Shown here piece by piece: positions 8,098 to 16,720 of a stretch of 21,000 bases of DNA (within the stretch, counting starts at the first letter, position 1; every line of letters begins with the position of its first letter). This stretch comes from Prorocentrum cordatum. Taxonomy: Eukaryota > Sar > Dinophyceae > Prorocentrales > Prorocentraceae. The DNA lies in the NCBI GenBank assembly GCA_963575745.1, contig CAUYUJ010015284.1, positions 1-21,000 of the forward strand, given 5' to 3'. The notes beneath the pieces were generated by a model. It searched no databases, was not told where the DNA came from, and saw only the letters and a program-made list of their open reading frames with translations. The position numbers and the translations under genes were made by a program.

Positions 8098-8522
8098 CGA
8101 GATCGATGATGAGATCGGTAGTGAAACCGATCGTTTGACCGATCGTCTGATTCATATTGTGATCGATGCGAGATCGATCGCGACATCGGTAGCGACGTGG
8201 GTCGTGGGGTCGATCGCGGGGCCGGTCGTGAGATCGATCGTTGAATTGGCTGCGCGATCGGTCGTCAGATCGGTCATCAGATCGATAACGAGGTAGGGGC
8301 AGCGGGACCCACAGTTAGATCGATCGAGCGTGAGGGGCCGATCGTGAACTCGATGGTGATGACCCGCTGGCGCCCCGTAGTGAGATCGATAGTGGAATCG
8401 ACCGTGAGAACGATATTGCGGTCGAGGTTGAGATCACTTGTGAGATCAACCGTGAGAGTGATATCAGGATCGATGACGATACCGATGTTGGGATAGATTT
8501 TGAGGTCGCTACAAGGATCGAA
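8094..8522 (+). repeat. Degenerate 12-bp GATC-rich tandem array
   Basis: The sequence parses into 12-base units around a consensus close to TCGTGAGATCGA. Early units include GTAGCGAGATCG, ATGATGAGATCG, GTAGTGAAACCG and ATCGTTTGACCG; from 8376 they include CGTAGTGAGATC, GATAGTGGAATC and GACCGTGAGAAC. There are about 35 units in two blocks whose phase is shifted by an interruption at about 8297-8375. Because 12 is a multiple of three, every frame encodes a four-residue repeat and long frames stay open on both strands; I do not regard these as genes. Confidence 0.9.
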
Positions 8523-8835
8523 TGAACGAGGCGTCGGCCCCCTCCTCCCAATCCTCATCGCCCAGAGAGAGAGTTGTCGCGTAGGTATGCGGTGCAGGTT
8601 GCGTGGCCCACGCCGCGCGGCGCAAGCAATGCGGCGCGAGCAACGCGGTGGCACGCTAGCGGCGAGGGGGCGAGGTGGCATCTCGGCGGAGAGCCCCCGC
8701 CCACAAAGGAATCGGTTTCGCGTTTGCGTTCGCGTCGCGCGAGAGGGCGCAGCGAAGCTGCGCGGGCGGGCGAGAGGAAGGGGCCCTGCTCTGGCTAGGG
8801 CGCCGCAAATATCGCGGGGGGCCCTCGCGGAGAAG

Positions 8836-9792
8836 GTGCATGATTGCTATTCGCGCGGTGAAGGAGTGCTCGACGCCTGCTGCCGCCCGGGGCGCTGCCT
8901 GGATTCTGCAATCGCAGCCGCGGTGGCCCTCGGCGCGAAGTTGAACGGCCTCATTGGCGCGAGGGCGGAGGTCAGCACCCTGGAGGAAGATCATACCAGG
9001 GCGCGAATGCTCCGCATGGCCTCGCAGCCGCTGCTCGCCGCCAGGGGGCGGTGGGCACTCGCCGCGGACAAGAGTGGCACTTCGCCGCGCCAGGTCGGCA
9101 AGGCGCTGCGAGCAGATCTTGCCATGGCAACGGCATTACGAGTGGCGCCGCGCTCCCGACGGCAGGCTCAGCGCAATTTCAAGGAATGGGGGGGGTGGCA
9201 GCTATCTGGCGCGGACGCGCAGGGCGCGACCCCTCTTCGCGCTACATTCCACGCCAAGGCAAGAGCGCGAGGATCCACGCTGCCTTCGCATGCGCGCCGC
9301 GAACGTCTCCGCAGCGATTAATTTCTGGCCCACGCCGACCCGAGGTGCAAGATTGGGCGCGCTCCATGGAGGTGCAAGTCAGAGTTCATGGCGGGCTTCG
9401 TCCTGAACGTCGCCAGCCGACTACGCGAGGCGTTCGGATCCCTGCTCTCGGCATGCATCGAATGGCCGCGCCGCTGCGACGGCTGGGGCCATGGCGAGAA
9501 CGCCGCGGCGAAGCGTCCGATCGAGCCGCTGCCGCGCGCGATCGTCTTCGACGGCTGCGCCTTCGGCCCGAAGCACAAGGAGGGCACGCCGACCAAGGGG
9601 CCGCGGCGAAACATCGCAGATCACTTCGGCTTCGACGGTTCATTCCGAAGGGCTTGCGACGGCAGCCGCGGGCGCGCCGAAGCCCGCGGTCGCGACGCCG
9701 GGAACGGTGCGAATTGCAGGCTCCAGCGCCATCGCGCAGCCCGCGCCATCACGCCCGCGCCAACAATGGGAATCCTGCCAATGGCGCTTTAG
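8836..9792 (+). pseudogene. Copia polyprotein upstream domain with EWP and FDGC motifs
   Basis: All recognisable pieces are in frame 1, broken by TAA 9319-9321. GVLDACCRPGRCLDSAIAA lies near 8866-8925. After the stop comes GFVLNVASRLREAFGSLL, then CIEWPRRCDGW (about 9454-9486) and IVFDGCAFGPKHKEGTPTKG (9541-9600), ending at TAG 9790-9792. In dinoflagellate copia-like proteins I recall a domain of the form C-C-x-S...PCT...EWP-x-x-C-x-W...FDGC-x-x-G...K-x-W upstream of integrase, and these motifs fit in order. It is not one of the standard copia domains (gag, protease). Its function is unknown to me. The PC...EWP layout vaguely recalls SAM-dependent methyltransferases, but that is speculation. 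Confidence 0.5.
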
Positions 9793-9889
9793 CACTGGCA
9801 GTCCGCGTGAAAGGCGGATCCCAAGGAGCGGCCGGCATGGCATTGAATCTCCTTTGCGACGTCTGCTCAGCCACCAACGACTGGACCTG

Positions 9890-10368
9890 GACATCAACGA
9901 TTCCTTCGGCGTGGATCTTTTCACCCTCGCCGACTTACTCTGGCAACAAGCTGGTAGCTCTCAGCGTGGTCGGCCTGGTCTCGGGCTTCGCGCCTGTCGA
10001 AACCGTGGCCACCAGAGGCCCGTCGATAGCTTTCGCTCGACGGCAGGTCTGGATGGCGCCTTTTCGGCGCTCCCTGGAAAGTCATATCTGATGCGGGAAG
10101 CGAGGTTGACTGCGAGTTCTCCAGGGAGCTAGAAGACATGAGCTGCCGCCGAATGACTACGGCATAGGGCGCGCCGCAACTGAGAGCCATCGTCGGAAAG
10201 AACGGCGGGGTGAGGAAGGTTCAGCATCGGGTTCGATGAGCCCGCGAACCCCGCGCGATCAAACTGCTGCTCGCCGCAGCGTGCCAGGGCGCGAACGGCG
10301 TGGTCGATGCCGCGGGCAACTGGCCATCCCCATGGGTCCTCGGGCGCGGACTGCGCTTGCCAAGCTGA
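9890..10368 (+). pseudogene. Copia-like integrase core, frameshifted
   Basis: Three frames must be combined. Frame 2 gives NDSFGVDLFTLADL (about 9896-9937), with the first catalytic Asp expected in FGVD. Frame 0 then gives GNKLVALSVVGLVSGFAPVE (from about 9951). Frame 1 gives APWKVISDAGSEVDCEFSRE (from about 10069), with the second catalytic Asp in SDAGSE at 10090-10092, then TAG 10165-10167. Still in frame 1, QLRAIVGKNGGVRKV (10177-10221) corresponds to the segment where integrases carry an ER pair, but here it reads VGKN, so the third acidic residue appears lost. After TGA 10237-10239, NGVVDAAGNWPSPWVLGRGL (10294-10353) matches the conserved NG...AGNSP..WVLGR segment, before TGA 10366-10368. 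At least two frameshifts and two internal stops make it inactive. Confidence 0.6.
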
Positions 10369-10439
10369 TGCGTGGACAACGTCGGACGTTTACTGCTCCG
10401 CGTGCAACAGGTCGTCGTCCGAGCTGGTTGCGATCATGA

Positions 10440-10780
10440 AGGCTGCTCAGACCAATGCAGCATCAGAGGTGCAACCCTCCCTCTCTCGAGCGCTTCTCGC
10501 CTGGTCAAGGGCCGCCGGAGTTCGGCGCGTGCCCGACGCGCGTCGGACGAGCGATTGGGTTCATTGCCTGAGAGGGGGCGGCAAGCCCAATCGGGAATGG
10601 GCCTTGCAGTGGGGCGGGCCCAGCGTCACCTTCGGTTCGCGGGCACTTCCGCGCGGGCGATCCACTGCGCTGCGACGGCCGAGGTCAACTGCGGGCACCC
10701 ACGACGCGCTACAGCCACGGAGGTCGCCACCTGGGGCCAAGCATTCAACGCGCTGCGCCAGACCGGTGCGCCGCCCGCCG
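10440..10780 (+). pseudogene. Integrase C-terminal extension of the copia relic
   Basis: Frame 2 contains SRALLAWSRAAGVRRVPDA and then DWVHCLRGGGKPNREWALQW-GGPSVTFG (about 10550-10630), which resembles the V-x-Y/W-R...W-x-G-P-G/S-x-V-x-G module downstream of copia integrase cores. In frame 1 the following part reads ARAIHCAATAEVNCGHPRRA, resembling the H...C-x-P-E-x-L-R tail of that module. The frame change again indicates decay. The identification rests on pattern and position only. Confidence 0.4.
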
Positions 10781-10784
10781 CCAG

Positions 10785-11865
10785 GGCACCCAGGCGGCCG
10801 ACCGCCCGACGGACCACGGCCGCCATCCCCGCCCCCCAGGCAGACCGCCCCCGCGAGATGACGGAGGAGGTGGCGGCGACGGCGGCCGCGGGCTTCCAGC
10901 GCCGCTCAGAGACGACGCGTTCCTCGACCTCACTGGGCCCGCCCCGCAGATTACGCCGCGCGCCGAGGGCGCGTTCCTGCTCGGCGCGATTTACCAATGC
11001 CTAGTCGACCGCCGACTATCAGCGCTTACAACTTCGGATTCGTCGACGACGACGCCCAGACAACAGGGCGCGTGACTTTGTTGGGTGGCTTTGGCGGGAA
11101 CAGGGCGACGCAGAGTTCGCGACGTCTGGAGGAACCAGTGGAAGCGGGTTGGCGCCATCACTTTCTGGGGGGGACTACCGCGCGCCCTCCGGGCGTCCAC
11201 CCTCTCCGCCAGCGGGGCCGCCCCCCGCCGCCGCAGCGACGCCTCCTGGGGGGCCCGCCCCGCGCGGCTCCGGTTGCCGGCGCTCAGCCCGGCGCCGATC
11301 ATGCAGTTGACGCGCCGCCAGAGCTCGCGCCAGCAGTCGGGGGCCTTGAGACGGGGGTCAATGCAAACGGGGGTCAGCCACGGCAGCGGAACCTGCAGGA
11401 TCCTGCGAAGACCCCCTCTGGCTGACCCCGGCGAGCCGCTCGTGGCCGCGAGGCAGCCGCGCCTATTGGCTGACCCGGGTTTGCGAAGACCTGCGTTGCA
11501 GGTTTTTTCTTGCATTGCAGTTTTTGGTTTCCTGCTGGCCCGGGTCTGGATTGACCGGGTCAGAAGATCCCCGAAGCAGGCCCGGTCGACGACGCAGAAT
11601 CTGACAGCTCCAGCTCCGACGTGATCCGACGTGATCAGAGGATTCAGGATCGGCCAGCATCACACAGGAGCTCGACGCCATCGCGCATCGGCGAGAGACT
11701 GCTGCTCGACGCCCCGACGGCGACGCTGGCGTCGGAGCGCCATCATCGCAACGGCGAGCACCGCGAGAAAATGTGGCACATGCGCTACCACGAGAGCGCC
11801 TCGATCAGGCGGACCCCGCGTGAAAAGGCGGCGAAGCGGAGATTGCTGCAGGACGACTCGCCGCA
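10785..11865. other. GC-rich spacer between integrase and RT remnants
   Basis: No protein domain is recognised. GGGGTCAGCCA (11370-11380) and TGGCTGACCCC (11419-11429) form a perfect 11-bp inverted repeat with a 38-base loop. ACCTGC-GTT-GCAGGT (11489-11503), followed by a run of T, forms a small hairpin. Frames through 11085-11864 are Arg/Ser/Pro-rich. Dinoflagellate copia proteins can have long low-complexity linkers here, so this may be eroded linker with or without later insertions. Confidence 0.45.
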
Positions 11866-12059
11866 GTGATTGAAAAAGAAGCATCGCGACACGAATCTCA
11901 GAATCTCGTCGACCTTCAATGGGAGAACTGCGTCAAGTACCGCGACGAGGACCTGCGAGCCTCGGCGGAGCTTCGCGAAGTGTCAAGGACGGGCAAAGCT
12001 GCGGCAAGGGAGCCTTGCTACGATGACCTCGGTCTCAAGGACGCGAAGCTCATGGGCGC

Positions 12060-12450
12060 CGCGACGAGGACGGGGCGGTCCAAATGGACCGAGTCCAGCG
12101 CCGTCAAGAAGCTGCCCGCCTTGGAGCTCAAGGAGTTGCGTGGCGGCCCCAGGATGCAGCCAGCGGGCGCGCGTTGGATGCCCACCAGACGGGGCCGAGC
12201 CTCCCGAAGGCCAGGCTCGTCGCCCAGGGGCGCCAAGAGGACGCGTCGCAGATCGGAACGCGCGCGCCCGCGGAATCGCGCGACGCTCTTTGCCTCGCAT
12301 TGGCCGCGGTTGCCCAGGCTGGCCGGGGTTTCTCGTGCGACGCGATGACGGCCTACATCCAGGCCAGCAGCGTCGAGAGGTTGGGAGGCAATGCCACCTC
12401 CGCGCGTGGCCAGGGCCTTGCCGCGATGTTTCGTTGCCACGTGGGCGGCT
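12060..12450 (+). pseudogene. Copia reverse transcriptase, N-terminal palm fragment
   Basis: Frame 1 (11866 onward) gives RSKWTESSAVKKLPALELKE, which fits the W...AV.....-E-L block that opens copia RT domains. The reading then passes to frame 0, where KARLVAQGRQEDASQIGTRA starts at 12207 and fits the conserved KARLVA-x-G-x-x-Q segment. CDAMTAYIQASSVERL follows, whose Asp codon at 12339-12341 corresponds to the first catalytic Asp of RT (D-x-x-x-A-Y-x-Q-G/A). The later YGL-K and YVDD boxes are not visible, so a central piece is missing or scrambled. The frameshift between the two halves lies at about 12150-12206. Confidence 0.65.
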
Positions 12451-12599
12451 TCTCGGTCGCCCAGCGCGTCGACTCGAGCCCATGGACGACCGCGCTCGCG
12501 TCAGCGAACAAAAAGAAGCACCGCCTCTCCTGGGTCATCGGCGCCGTCGGATACTGCGGTCGAGCGCTCCATGCCACCGGTGACAAGTTCAAGTTGGCG

Positions 12600-13110
12600 C
12601 AGGCCACTGCTAGCAACGGAGACGCTTGCAGCCGGGGACGAAAGCAAGAGGATCGACTTTCTCCAGCGAAAGATTCGAGGCGCGTCACGCGCTCGGGCAA
12701 CTGTGGTGGCTAGCGGCCAGCAGCGCAGACGCGCGTGGACACCGCGTGAGTTTCGCAGCTCGCCGCGCCACTACTGCTACCGTGGCCAACGCCAAGACGC
12801 TCAACCATCATGTTTTCGCGCACGCGCATTCGACGGCCAACTTTGCCATCGCCCTAAGACGCAAGGTCGTTGACCTCGAGTCTTACGCGACTGCGTGCTT
12901 CAGCGACGCCGCATTTGCCAGTTTAGACGGTGTCAAGAGCCAGTGGGGCACGGTGAAAGGCATCGCGCGCCGACCGCGCGACGCGGTCGGGGGTCGCCAC
13001 GACCTGCGTTTGCCCGCCGCTTGGCAGTCGGGCGCGGTTGAGGAGGTCAGCGGAGTCAGCCTTCGCGATGGCTACGCTGCGCTCGCGGGGGCGAGATTCT
13101 GAGGCGATGA
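12600..13110 (+). pseudogene. End of copia RT plus RNase H remnant
   Basis: Frame 1 contains ETLAAGDESKRIDFLQRKIR (about 12618-12677), resembling the W/G-x-x-x-x-F-x-F-L/C-G-x-x-I segment at the end of copia RT. Frame 2 then reads ALGQLWWLAASS, RVSFAARRATTATVANAKTL, HSTANFAIALRRKVVDLESY and ACFSDAAFASLDGVKSQWGT. The Asp codon at 12905-12907 in FSDAAFAS matches the first RNase H catalytic Asp. Around 13036-13075 frame 0 gives RLRRSAESAFAMATL, resembling the R-x-A-x-S-x-x-A-E-x-x-A-L segment. This is the best-preserved part of the element. Confidence 0.7.
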
Positions 13111-13382
13111 CGATCACCTATCTGCACTACACGGCGATGACGACCAAGAGCCCGCCACATGATTTGATACACAGGTTTTCGAAGCACATCCAGCATTGCC
13201 CAGAGGCATCATGTTGCAAGCCGAGATAGTTGTGCCATGCGTCTCCGCTGGAATGCAGTGTGGGGAGGGGATCGTCGTCTCTCTGCGAGGGTGGACAGCA
13301 AATTTGATGGAACCCGTCGCAGGCGCCAATGTGTCCAACATAGCACAAGAGCCCACAGCAGTCCCTGATTGTTACTTCACGC
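13111..13382. other. No recognisable gene
   Basis: Unique-looking sequence lies between the end of the RNase H remnant and the next 11-bp array. It may contain the 3' untranslated region or LTR of the copia relic, but no repeat partner of this stretch was found upstream of 8600 by eye. Confidence 0.4.
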
Positions 13383-13480
13383 GGTGTGGGTGGATCGCGG
13401 GTGGATCGCAAGCGGGTCGCGGGGGTTGTGGGTGGGTCGCGGGGTGGGTCGCGGGCGGGTCGCATGTCGCAGGTGGGGCG
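13383..13480 (+). repeat. 11-bp GGGTCGCGG array, left arm of an inverted pair
   Basis: Units such as GTGGGTGGATC, GCGGGTGGATC, GCAAGCGGGTC and GCGGGCGGGTC are mainly 11 bases long, with one shortened and one lengthened unit. The complementary array lies in opposite orientation at 15816-15934, and DNA beyond both arrays also matches. Confidence 0.85.
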
Positions 13481-14548
13481 CGGGATGGACGACGATGGCA
13501 AACGCAACCAATATCCCGCGTCGCGGAAAAACAAACACTTCAGCCACGCATCCAGGGACGATGTAAGACCGTCTGGCTCCTTCACTCCGATGTGTGGCAT
13601 AAGCTGTGAATTGCATGCTATGCTGTGCAAGTTCGGTGTTGCAAACTATGTGGCGAGAGCGACGAAGGCCACTAATGCGTTGTCAACCCCCGCTCTTCGC
13701 GCAAACATGTCACCGTCCCACCCGCAATCTGTTTGTAAAACCCATGCGGCCGCGAATGCGGTGACTGCTTGGCACTGGCTGTTGCATTTTTGTGGCCGCG
13801 CTATTGCGCGCCAGCTCGCGCGCAGAGCGCGCAGCTGATGAGGCACAAGTGGTGCGGCCGCGATGGGCGCTTGCCAATGGGAGTCGCCGGGCGCGTCTCA
13901 TTAACCGCGCTGGCCCGTGGGCGTGCCAGTGTTGGTCGATAGTTCGGGCGGGCGCGATATCCAGATGACGTCGGCAACGGCGGCACCGATCATGATCGTA
14001 ACGGAGGTGGTGGCGATAATGACGGTGACGACGGCGGTGCTGATGATGGTGACGACGGGGTCGATGATGATGCCCATGTGCCGGTGATGAATATGATTGG
14101 CGGATGATTGCGGCAATGGCGGTCACTGGCGATGACGACACCAGCGGTGATGCAGCGCCGTTGGTGGTGTTGATGGTGGGGAAATCCGCGCGCAGGAAGT
14201 TGAGATGTTTGAAGAACTTGCGCTGGAAAACAATGTGTCGTCCAGGTTTGTTCTGAAGAGGTGTATCGTGAAATGTTTCGATCACCATGATGTTGGAAGG
14301 ATTCCGATAGGCGCACGTGGTTGCGAACGCGCCTGGCCCACACAGCACTCTGCAGTAAGACTCCGTGCAGTGGCCGCATGGTAAATCAACGCAAGTACAC
14401 AGCATGGTGAGATGAGTGTGCGGGTTTTGGACGATGTCGCTGAAATATGCATGGCTCGGGAGGGTGGTCGAGTCTATTCTTCGCGCAACGAATGGAAAAC
14501 AAGGCGCCCACAAAACGCCCACCGGCGTCCACGTGCGGGAACTAGGCG
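13481..14548. other. No confirmed gene; degenerate GAT-rich part
   Basis: CACTTCAGCCACGCA at about 13539-13553 matches, inverted, the DNA next to the array at 15816. A degenerate GGT/GAT trinucleotide stretch lies at about 13975-14095. A long minus-strand frame crosses the region (to 13710) and has a Cys-containing part between about 14270 and 14470, but it is joined to repeat-derived translation at both ends and has no family resemblance I know. Confidence 0.4.
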
Positions 14549-14935
14549 GAACCTCGGGTGACCCACCCAATGCACAAAGCGCCCACGAAACGGCCACGGG
14601 CTGACACCAGGCGAATCCTCGGCTGGCCAATCCTGCGCACGAGGCGCCCCCGAGGCGCCCATAGGTTTGCACCAGGCGAAACCTCGGCTGACCCACCCAG
14701 CACACGAGGCGCCCATGGGCGAGCACCAAGCGAAACCTCGGCAAGCCCACTCAACGCACGAGGTGCCCACGAACTTCCACGGGCGGGCATCAGAGCTTCG
14801 GCACACCCACCCAGCGCACGAGGCGCCCATGAGGCAGCTTTGGACGGGCGCCAGGCAAATCCTGGCCAACCTCGCCAACAGGAGGCGCCCACGGTCGCCC
14901 ACCAGCCGGGCGCCAACCAAATCGCGGCGCACCCA
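14549..14935 (+). repeat. Higher-order repeat built of 11-bp modules, left block
   Basis: About six to seven degenerate units of roughly 54-61 bases follow the scheme CCACCCAGCG + CACGAGGCGCC (one or two copies) + CACGGGCGGGC + ACCAGGCGAAA + CCTCGGCTGAC, each module 10-11 bases. Minus-strand translation gives a repetitive Trp/Cys/Gly-rich peptide in several frames, an artefact of the array. Confidence 0.85.
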
Positions 14936-14984
14936 ACCATTTTCCTCAAGGATGTTTGCTAGTTTTGACCGCAAGCCGTAATGT

Positions 14985-15275
14985 ATTACAGTGTAGACGT
15001 TTATGCAATGTGGCGCAAGCCATGTTATGCAATATATGTGGTGTAAGCCATGCGGTGCAAGCTTTCTTGCAACAGCAATGTGATGTAAGTTATGTGGTGT
15101 AAGTGAAGTCGTGTAAATGTAAATTGTGCGATGCAAACTACAAGGTTCAAGCTCCGTAGTGCAAGCTGTGTGGCTTCAGCTGCGTGGTGTAAGCCATGTG
15201 GTAAAACCTATGTGGTAGAGGCTGTGCGGGAAAGGCTGTGCGGTAAAGGCTACCTGGTGCAAGCTATGCGGCCGC
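14985..15275 (+). repeat. Degenerate 14-16-bp tandem repeat
   Basis: Motifs of the form TGTGGTGYAAGCYATG recur, for example TATGTGGTGTAAGCCA, TGTGGTGTAAGTGAAG, TGTGCGATGCAAACTA and CGTGGTGTAAGCCATG, with units shortening toward the right end. The array splits the higher-order 11-bp-module repeat into two blocks and is less GC-rich than either. A similar GTGGCATAAGCTGTG stretch occurs near 13594. Confidence 0.75.
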
Positions 15276-15284
15276 CAAGCGCGC

Positions 15285-15518
15285 GAGGAGCCCGCGAGGC
15301 GCCCACAGGCGGGTACCAGGCGAAACCCGGCACACCCACCCAGCGTACGAGGCGCCCACGAGGCGGCCATGGTCACCAGGCGAAACCTCGGCTGGCCCAC
15401 CCAGCGCACGAGGCGCCCACGGGCGGGTAACAGTCGAAACCTCAGCTGACTCACCCTGCGCACGAGGCGCCCACGAGGCGCCCACGGGCAGGCACCAGGC
15501 GAAACATCGGCTGACGAG
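15285..15518 (+). repeat. Higher-order repeat built of 11-bp modules, right block
   Basis: Same unit and orientation as 14549-14935. Here the modules are clearer: CACGAGGCGCC, CACGAGGCGCC, CACGGGCAGGC, ACCAGGCGAAA, CATCGGCTGAC near the right end. About four units are present. Confidence 0.85.
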
Positions 15519-15815
15519 TCCTACCCCTTCAGGATCAGAAAAAAGTTGTTACGTCGCAGCGCGGCAGAGTCAGTCCGCACGCGCGTCCAGCAGGCCGGCA
15601 GACGGCCAGAAGTAAGCACCTCTAAGTGCAAACACTGTTTTGGGGACGATTAGCCCGATGTCGCACATGCGCCTTTCGACGGTCGGAGGCGATGCACCCT
15701 ATGTGACAAGCTTGCTAAGTCAGAGTGGGTGGGGAGAGCGGCGTAAAGCACGGTCCTTGAGTGCGTGGCTGAAGTGCGGTTCGGCGGTGAAGATTCATAG
15801 GTTTCTCGTTGCCGG
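15519..15815. other. No gene; flank of the inverted array pair
   Basis: No frame with recognisable content. The reverse complement of about 15760-15776 contains CACTTCAGCCACGCA, shared with 13539-13553, showing that the inverted similarity extends beyond the array itself. Confidence 0.5.
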
Positions 15816-15934
15816 CCCCGCCCCGCGACCCGCCTCGCGACCCGCCCGCGGCCCACCCGCGGCCTTACTCCGACACACCCGCGGCCCGCGCCCCGAGACC
15901 CGCTCTCGACCCGCCCCAAGACCCACCCGCGTCG
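15816..15934 (-). repeat. 11-bp array, right arm of an inverted pair
   Basis: On the plus strand the units are CGCCTCGCGAC, CCGCCCGCGGC, CCACCCGCGGC, CTTACTCCGAC, ACACCCGCGGC, CCGCGCCCCGA, GACCCGCTCTC, GACCCGCCCCA, AGACCCACCCG, all exactly 11 bases. The reverse complement resembles the array at 13383-13480. Confidence 0.9.
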
Positions 15935-16249
15935 CCTGCAGCTGGCTTATTCTAGTTTGCTTTCGCGCCTCAAGCTGCCGACGACTTCCCCGCACCCTTT
16001 ATATTCTTGTCCGCTGCTGCGGGAACTCGTACACAATTCCTCCTAGAGCTTGCTTTCGTAGAGCTAAGGGCCAACCCCCGAGTCGCCGCACACGGCCACA
16101 CTGCAGCGGCACGCGTTGCGGGTTCCTGGATTCAGTTCGGCCCAGTTTGCCCAGGACTCGGCTCGGCTTCCTCCTCCTTCGTCTTACCCCTCCTCCCCAG
16201 GACTCGTTTCCCCCATCGCGATCCTCCCTGTTCCCCATCCCTCAAGGCA
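15935..16249. other. No recognisable gene; CT-rich right end
   Basis: Mixed sequence becomes pyrimidine-rich at about 16165-16240, immediately before the strand switch to purines at 16250. No motif or RNA gene recognised. Confidence 0.5.
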
Positions 16250-16720
16250 TGGTAAGAGGAACGATGTGGAGAGACGAGGGGGACGGACAAGCGGAAGGAG
16301 TAAGGGAGAGGGAAGGTCGAGGAGAAGGAGGAGGAGAAGGAGAAGGAGGACGAGGAGGGATGAGGAGGAGGACAATGGTGGAGGATGAGGAGATGACGAG
16401 GAGAAGGAGGAAGAAAAGGAGGAGGACGATAGGCGAAGAGGGGGAGGTATAGGACGAGTCGGTGACAGAGGGGGATGGAGCAGGGAGGAGGGAGGAGGTA
16501 GGACGCATTATCAATGAGGAGGATGGGCGAGGACGTAGGAGTAGGAGGAGGAGGAGGAGGAGGAGGAGGAGGAGGAGGAGGAGGAGGAGAAGGATGAGGA
16601 GGGTTCCCATTCTCCCTCCTTCTCATCCCTCCTCCTTCTGATCTTCCCCCCTCCCACCCTCCCTTCTCATTCGCCCTCCTCTTCCTTCTCCTCCACCCTC
16701 CGTCTCTATGCTATCCCTCT
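16250..16720. repeat. Polypurine block with (GGA)n, switching to polypyrimidine
   Basis: The plus strand is almost entirely G and A from about 16250 to 16605, including an uninterrupted (AGG)n run at about 16543-16588, and then almost entirely C and T from about 16605 to 16710. This mirror-like strand switch recurs elsewhere in the window. Long frames here encode Arg/Glu or Ser/Pro/Leu runs and are not genes. Confidence 0.85.

Larger units (their letters stand above)
8600..13110 (+). mobile_element. Decayed Ty1/copia-type retrotransposon relic
   Basis: Fragments of one polyprotein appear in order on the plus strand: an EWP/FDGC domain (9388-9792), integrase (9890-10368), the integrase C-terminal extension (about 10440-10780), reverse transcriptase (about 12060-12690) and RNase H (about 12690-13110). 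Integrase before reverse transcriptase is the copia arrangement. Frame changes and stops are frequent, and the central RT segment with YVDD was not found, so the element is dead. A GC-rich segment of about 1.1 kb lies between the integrase and RT parts. No long terminal repeats, primer-binding site or target duplication could be identified by eye; the stated ends are limits of recognisable coding, not element ends. Confidence 0.65.

Noticed and set aside
8094-8522. Coding tetrapeptide-repeat protein in the 12-bp array
   Set aside because: All frames on both strands stay open because the period is a multiple of three, and the consensus drifts without regard to codon position.
11489-11508. Bacterial-type intrinsic terminator (hairpin plus T-run)
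   Set aside because: The context is eukaryotic and the stem is only six base pairs; kept only as a structural note.
13710-14750. 346-residue minus-strand frame
   Set aside because: Its N-terminal part is translated higher-order repeat, its middle includes translated GAT-type triplets, and overlapping frames are also open; only a short unique part remains and it has no recognisable motif.
13383-15934. CRISPR-like repeat-spacer array
   Set aside because: Repeats are contiguous and degenerate with no unique spacers, and there are no cas genes; these are minisatellites.
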